Positions 14,184 through 15,106 of a DNA stretch of 15,106 bases are shown here, in pieces. The stretch is from positions 1 to 15,106 of the forward strand of contig CACXHC010000184.1 in assembly GCA_902767285.1 (NCBI GenBank). The letters run 5' to 3'. The notes beneath the pieces are model-generated. The model was not told the origin of the DNA, made no database searches, and was given only the letters and a program-made list of their open reading frames with translations. Origin of the DNA: an uncultured Ruminococcus sp. (GTDB lineage Bacteria > Bacillota > Clostridia > Oscillospirales > Acutalibacteraceae). The stretch's first letter is position 1; each line of letters opens with the position of its first letter. The translations under genes and the position numbers were made by a program.

Positions 14184-14891
14184 ATGGCAAAGCACACTAT
14201 AAGAATTTTGAATTATAATTTAACTTTGACTTCAGATGATGACAAATCGTATATAGACAACGTTGCACAGCGTGTTGAACGCAATATCAAAACTCTTTCG
14301 GAACACATGCCTACTCGAAATATGACAGAAGTATCGCTTTTTGTGGCTATGGATTACTGCGACCGCTATATGAAGGCTATCGGCGATGGCTCGGCTATGC
14401 GTAGTCAAATAAAGGACTATCTGAGAGATACAAACTCTATCCGTCAGCAGTTGGAAGAGGCGAAAAAGGAAAACGAGCTTTTGAAAGCTGAACTGGCTAA
14501 ACTGCGTGAAAGACCCGAACCGCCTGTAAATCCCGTTGTCTTGAATGATGATGATGACGACGAAGAAGAAGAAGAAGAAGAACAAAACCAATCTCAAGCC
14601 GAAGAAGAAACCTCAGTTAGTGCAATTGCGGAAGATTTCGTTAATCAAAATTTAGATAAAATCGCACCTGCGGAGCAGTCGGACAAGCAGAAAAAACAAC
14701 AGCCTTTCGCTAAAGATCAATTCTCCCGCAACAATAAAAAGAACAACTCCAAAAATAAAAAAAAAGGAAATAAGGATTTTCAGCCAATCAAGGGTACGTT
14801 CGCCGATGACGAGTTCTCGGAAAGTGCCGACACCGTTTCTGATATTATGAGCTTTTTTGAAGATAAATCTTTTAATGCCGATGATGATTAA
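14184..14891 (+). CDS. zapA: Cell division protein ZapA with a long charged C-terminal extension
   Basis: A 235-residue protein whose first ~110 residues match ZapA, a small cytoplasmic protein that tetramerises and cross-links FtsZ filaments at the division ring. TIRILNYNLTLTSDDDKSYIDNVAQRVERNI is the ZapA head domain, and residues about 75-110 form a coiled coil (RQQLEEAKKENELLKAEL). ZapA is usually 80-110 residues. Here a second half follows, with an acidic run (DDDDDEEEEEEE, 122-133), a Q/N/K-rich basic stretch (168-197) and a final acidic motif (207-235). I choose ATG 14184, behind AAAAGGA (14166-14172). The frame is open upstream to 14055, but that part runs through the preceding hairpin and the promoter. 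GTG 14175 is an alternative. Monocistronic as far as visible. Confidence 0.88.
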   Translation: MAKHTIRILNYNLTLTSDDDKSYIDNVAQRVERNIKTLSEHMPTRNMTEVSLFVAMDYCDRYMKAIGDGSAMRSQIKDYLRDTNSIRQQLEEAKKENELLKAELAKLRERPEPPVNPVVLNDDDDDEEEEEEEQNQSQAEEETSVSAIAEDFVNQNLDKIAPAEQSDKQKKQQPFAKDQFSRNNKKNNSKNKKKGNKDFQPIKGTFADDEFSESADTVSDIMSFFEDKSFNADDD

Positions 14892-14929
14892 CTTTTTTAG
14901 GGGGCTTTTCTTGGAGATTAGATTTTTTT

Positions 14930-15095
14930 GGGGAAACCTTTTTTGAAAAAAAGGTTTCCCCAAACCCCTTCCAAAAAACTTTTAATTAATGTGTATTTGG
15001 GTGGGAAGATAAAAGAAAACTCACTGTAAATAAGAAAACTTACTTTCCATTTAATTAAAGTTTTTTTTGCTTCTTTTTTTTTCAAAAAAAAGAAG
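14930..15095. repeat. Composite bracketed element E4 (arm types B/A), downstream of zapA
   Basis: The left type B hairpin (GGGGAAACCTTTTTT at 14930-14944 with its complement at 14947-14961) is followed by CAAACCCCTTCC and AAAAAACTTTTAATTAA (14973-14989). A 61-base spacer contains a near-perfect direct repeat, AGAAAACTCACT/AGAAAACTTACT (14014-base offset excluded; at 15014-15025 and 15033-15044). On the right are TTAATTAAAG plus a T-run (15051-15068) and a type A hairpin (15070-15081 with 15084-15095). The inner arms are complementary over about 16 bases with a one-base indel. The 215 bases after zapA contain no gene that I can see. Confidence 0.8.
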
Positions 15096-15106
15096 AAAAA
15101 TTTTTA

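Overview
The window looks like chromosomal DNA from a low-GC Firmicute, most likely a Clostridia/Oscillospiraceae (Ruminococcus-like) gut bacterium. This rests on A+T-rich coding with strong Shine-Dalgarno sites and sigma-A promoters, a SEC-C-tailed SecA, an mreBCD plus class B PBP cluster, a G5/M23 envelope peptidase and an extended ZapA. It also rests on abundant T/A-tract hairpin repeats between genes. No taxon is proven by the sequence alone.

Layout from left to right. (1) Bases 1-85 resemble the right end of an IS200/IS605-type element: the tail of a TnpB-like ORF over a terminal hairpin. (2) nfo (endonuclease IV, +) starts 28 bases later. (3) A 453-base gap holds a 23-bp tandem repeat and a ~378-bp inverted-repeat element. 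(4) secA lies on the minus strand, convergent with nfo. (5) A divergent promoter region separates secA from mreB-mreC-mreD; pbp2 (mrdA-like) follows. (6) After a 301-base gap come a DHHW/AlgX-like membrane-anchored protein, a Nudix hydrolase and nth (endonuclease III), which look like one operon closed by a good intrinsic terminator. (7) An M23 metallopeptidase with a G5 domain has its own promoter. (8) zapA has its own promoter. The window ends in another bracketed repeat.

Functionally, most genes belong to growth and division of the cell envelope. MreB/MreC/MreD and PBP2 form the elongation machinery, the M23 protein probably acts on or senses peptidoglycan, ZapA supports the FtsZ ring, and SecA drives export. 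nfo and nth are base-excision repair enzymes at separate loci.

The most unusual signal is in the gaps. Four intergenic intervals (1013-1390, 7088-7229, 9289-9454, 14930-15095) share one architecture: an outer hairpin with a TTTTTTGAAAAAA core, an inner AAAAAACTTT, a unique spacer, an inner AAAGTTTTT, and an outer hairpin with a TTTTTTCAAAAAA core. The hairpin arms come in three interchangeable sequence types (A, B, C), combined A/A, A/B, A/C and B/A. They do not fit a standard intrinsic terminator. Secondary points of interest are two envelope proteins with substituted catalytic motifs (the DHHW-like protein and the M23 peptidase) and the TnpB-type end abutting nfo.
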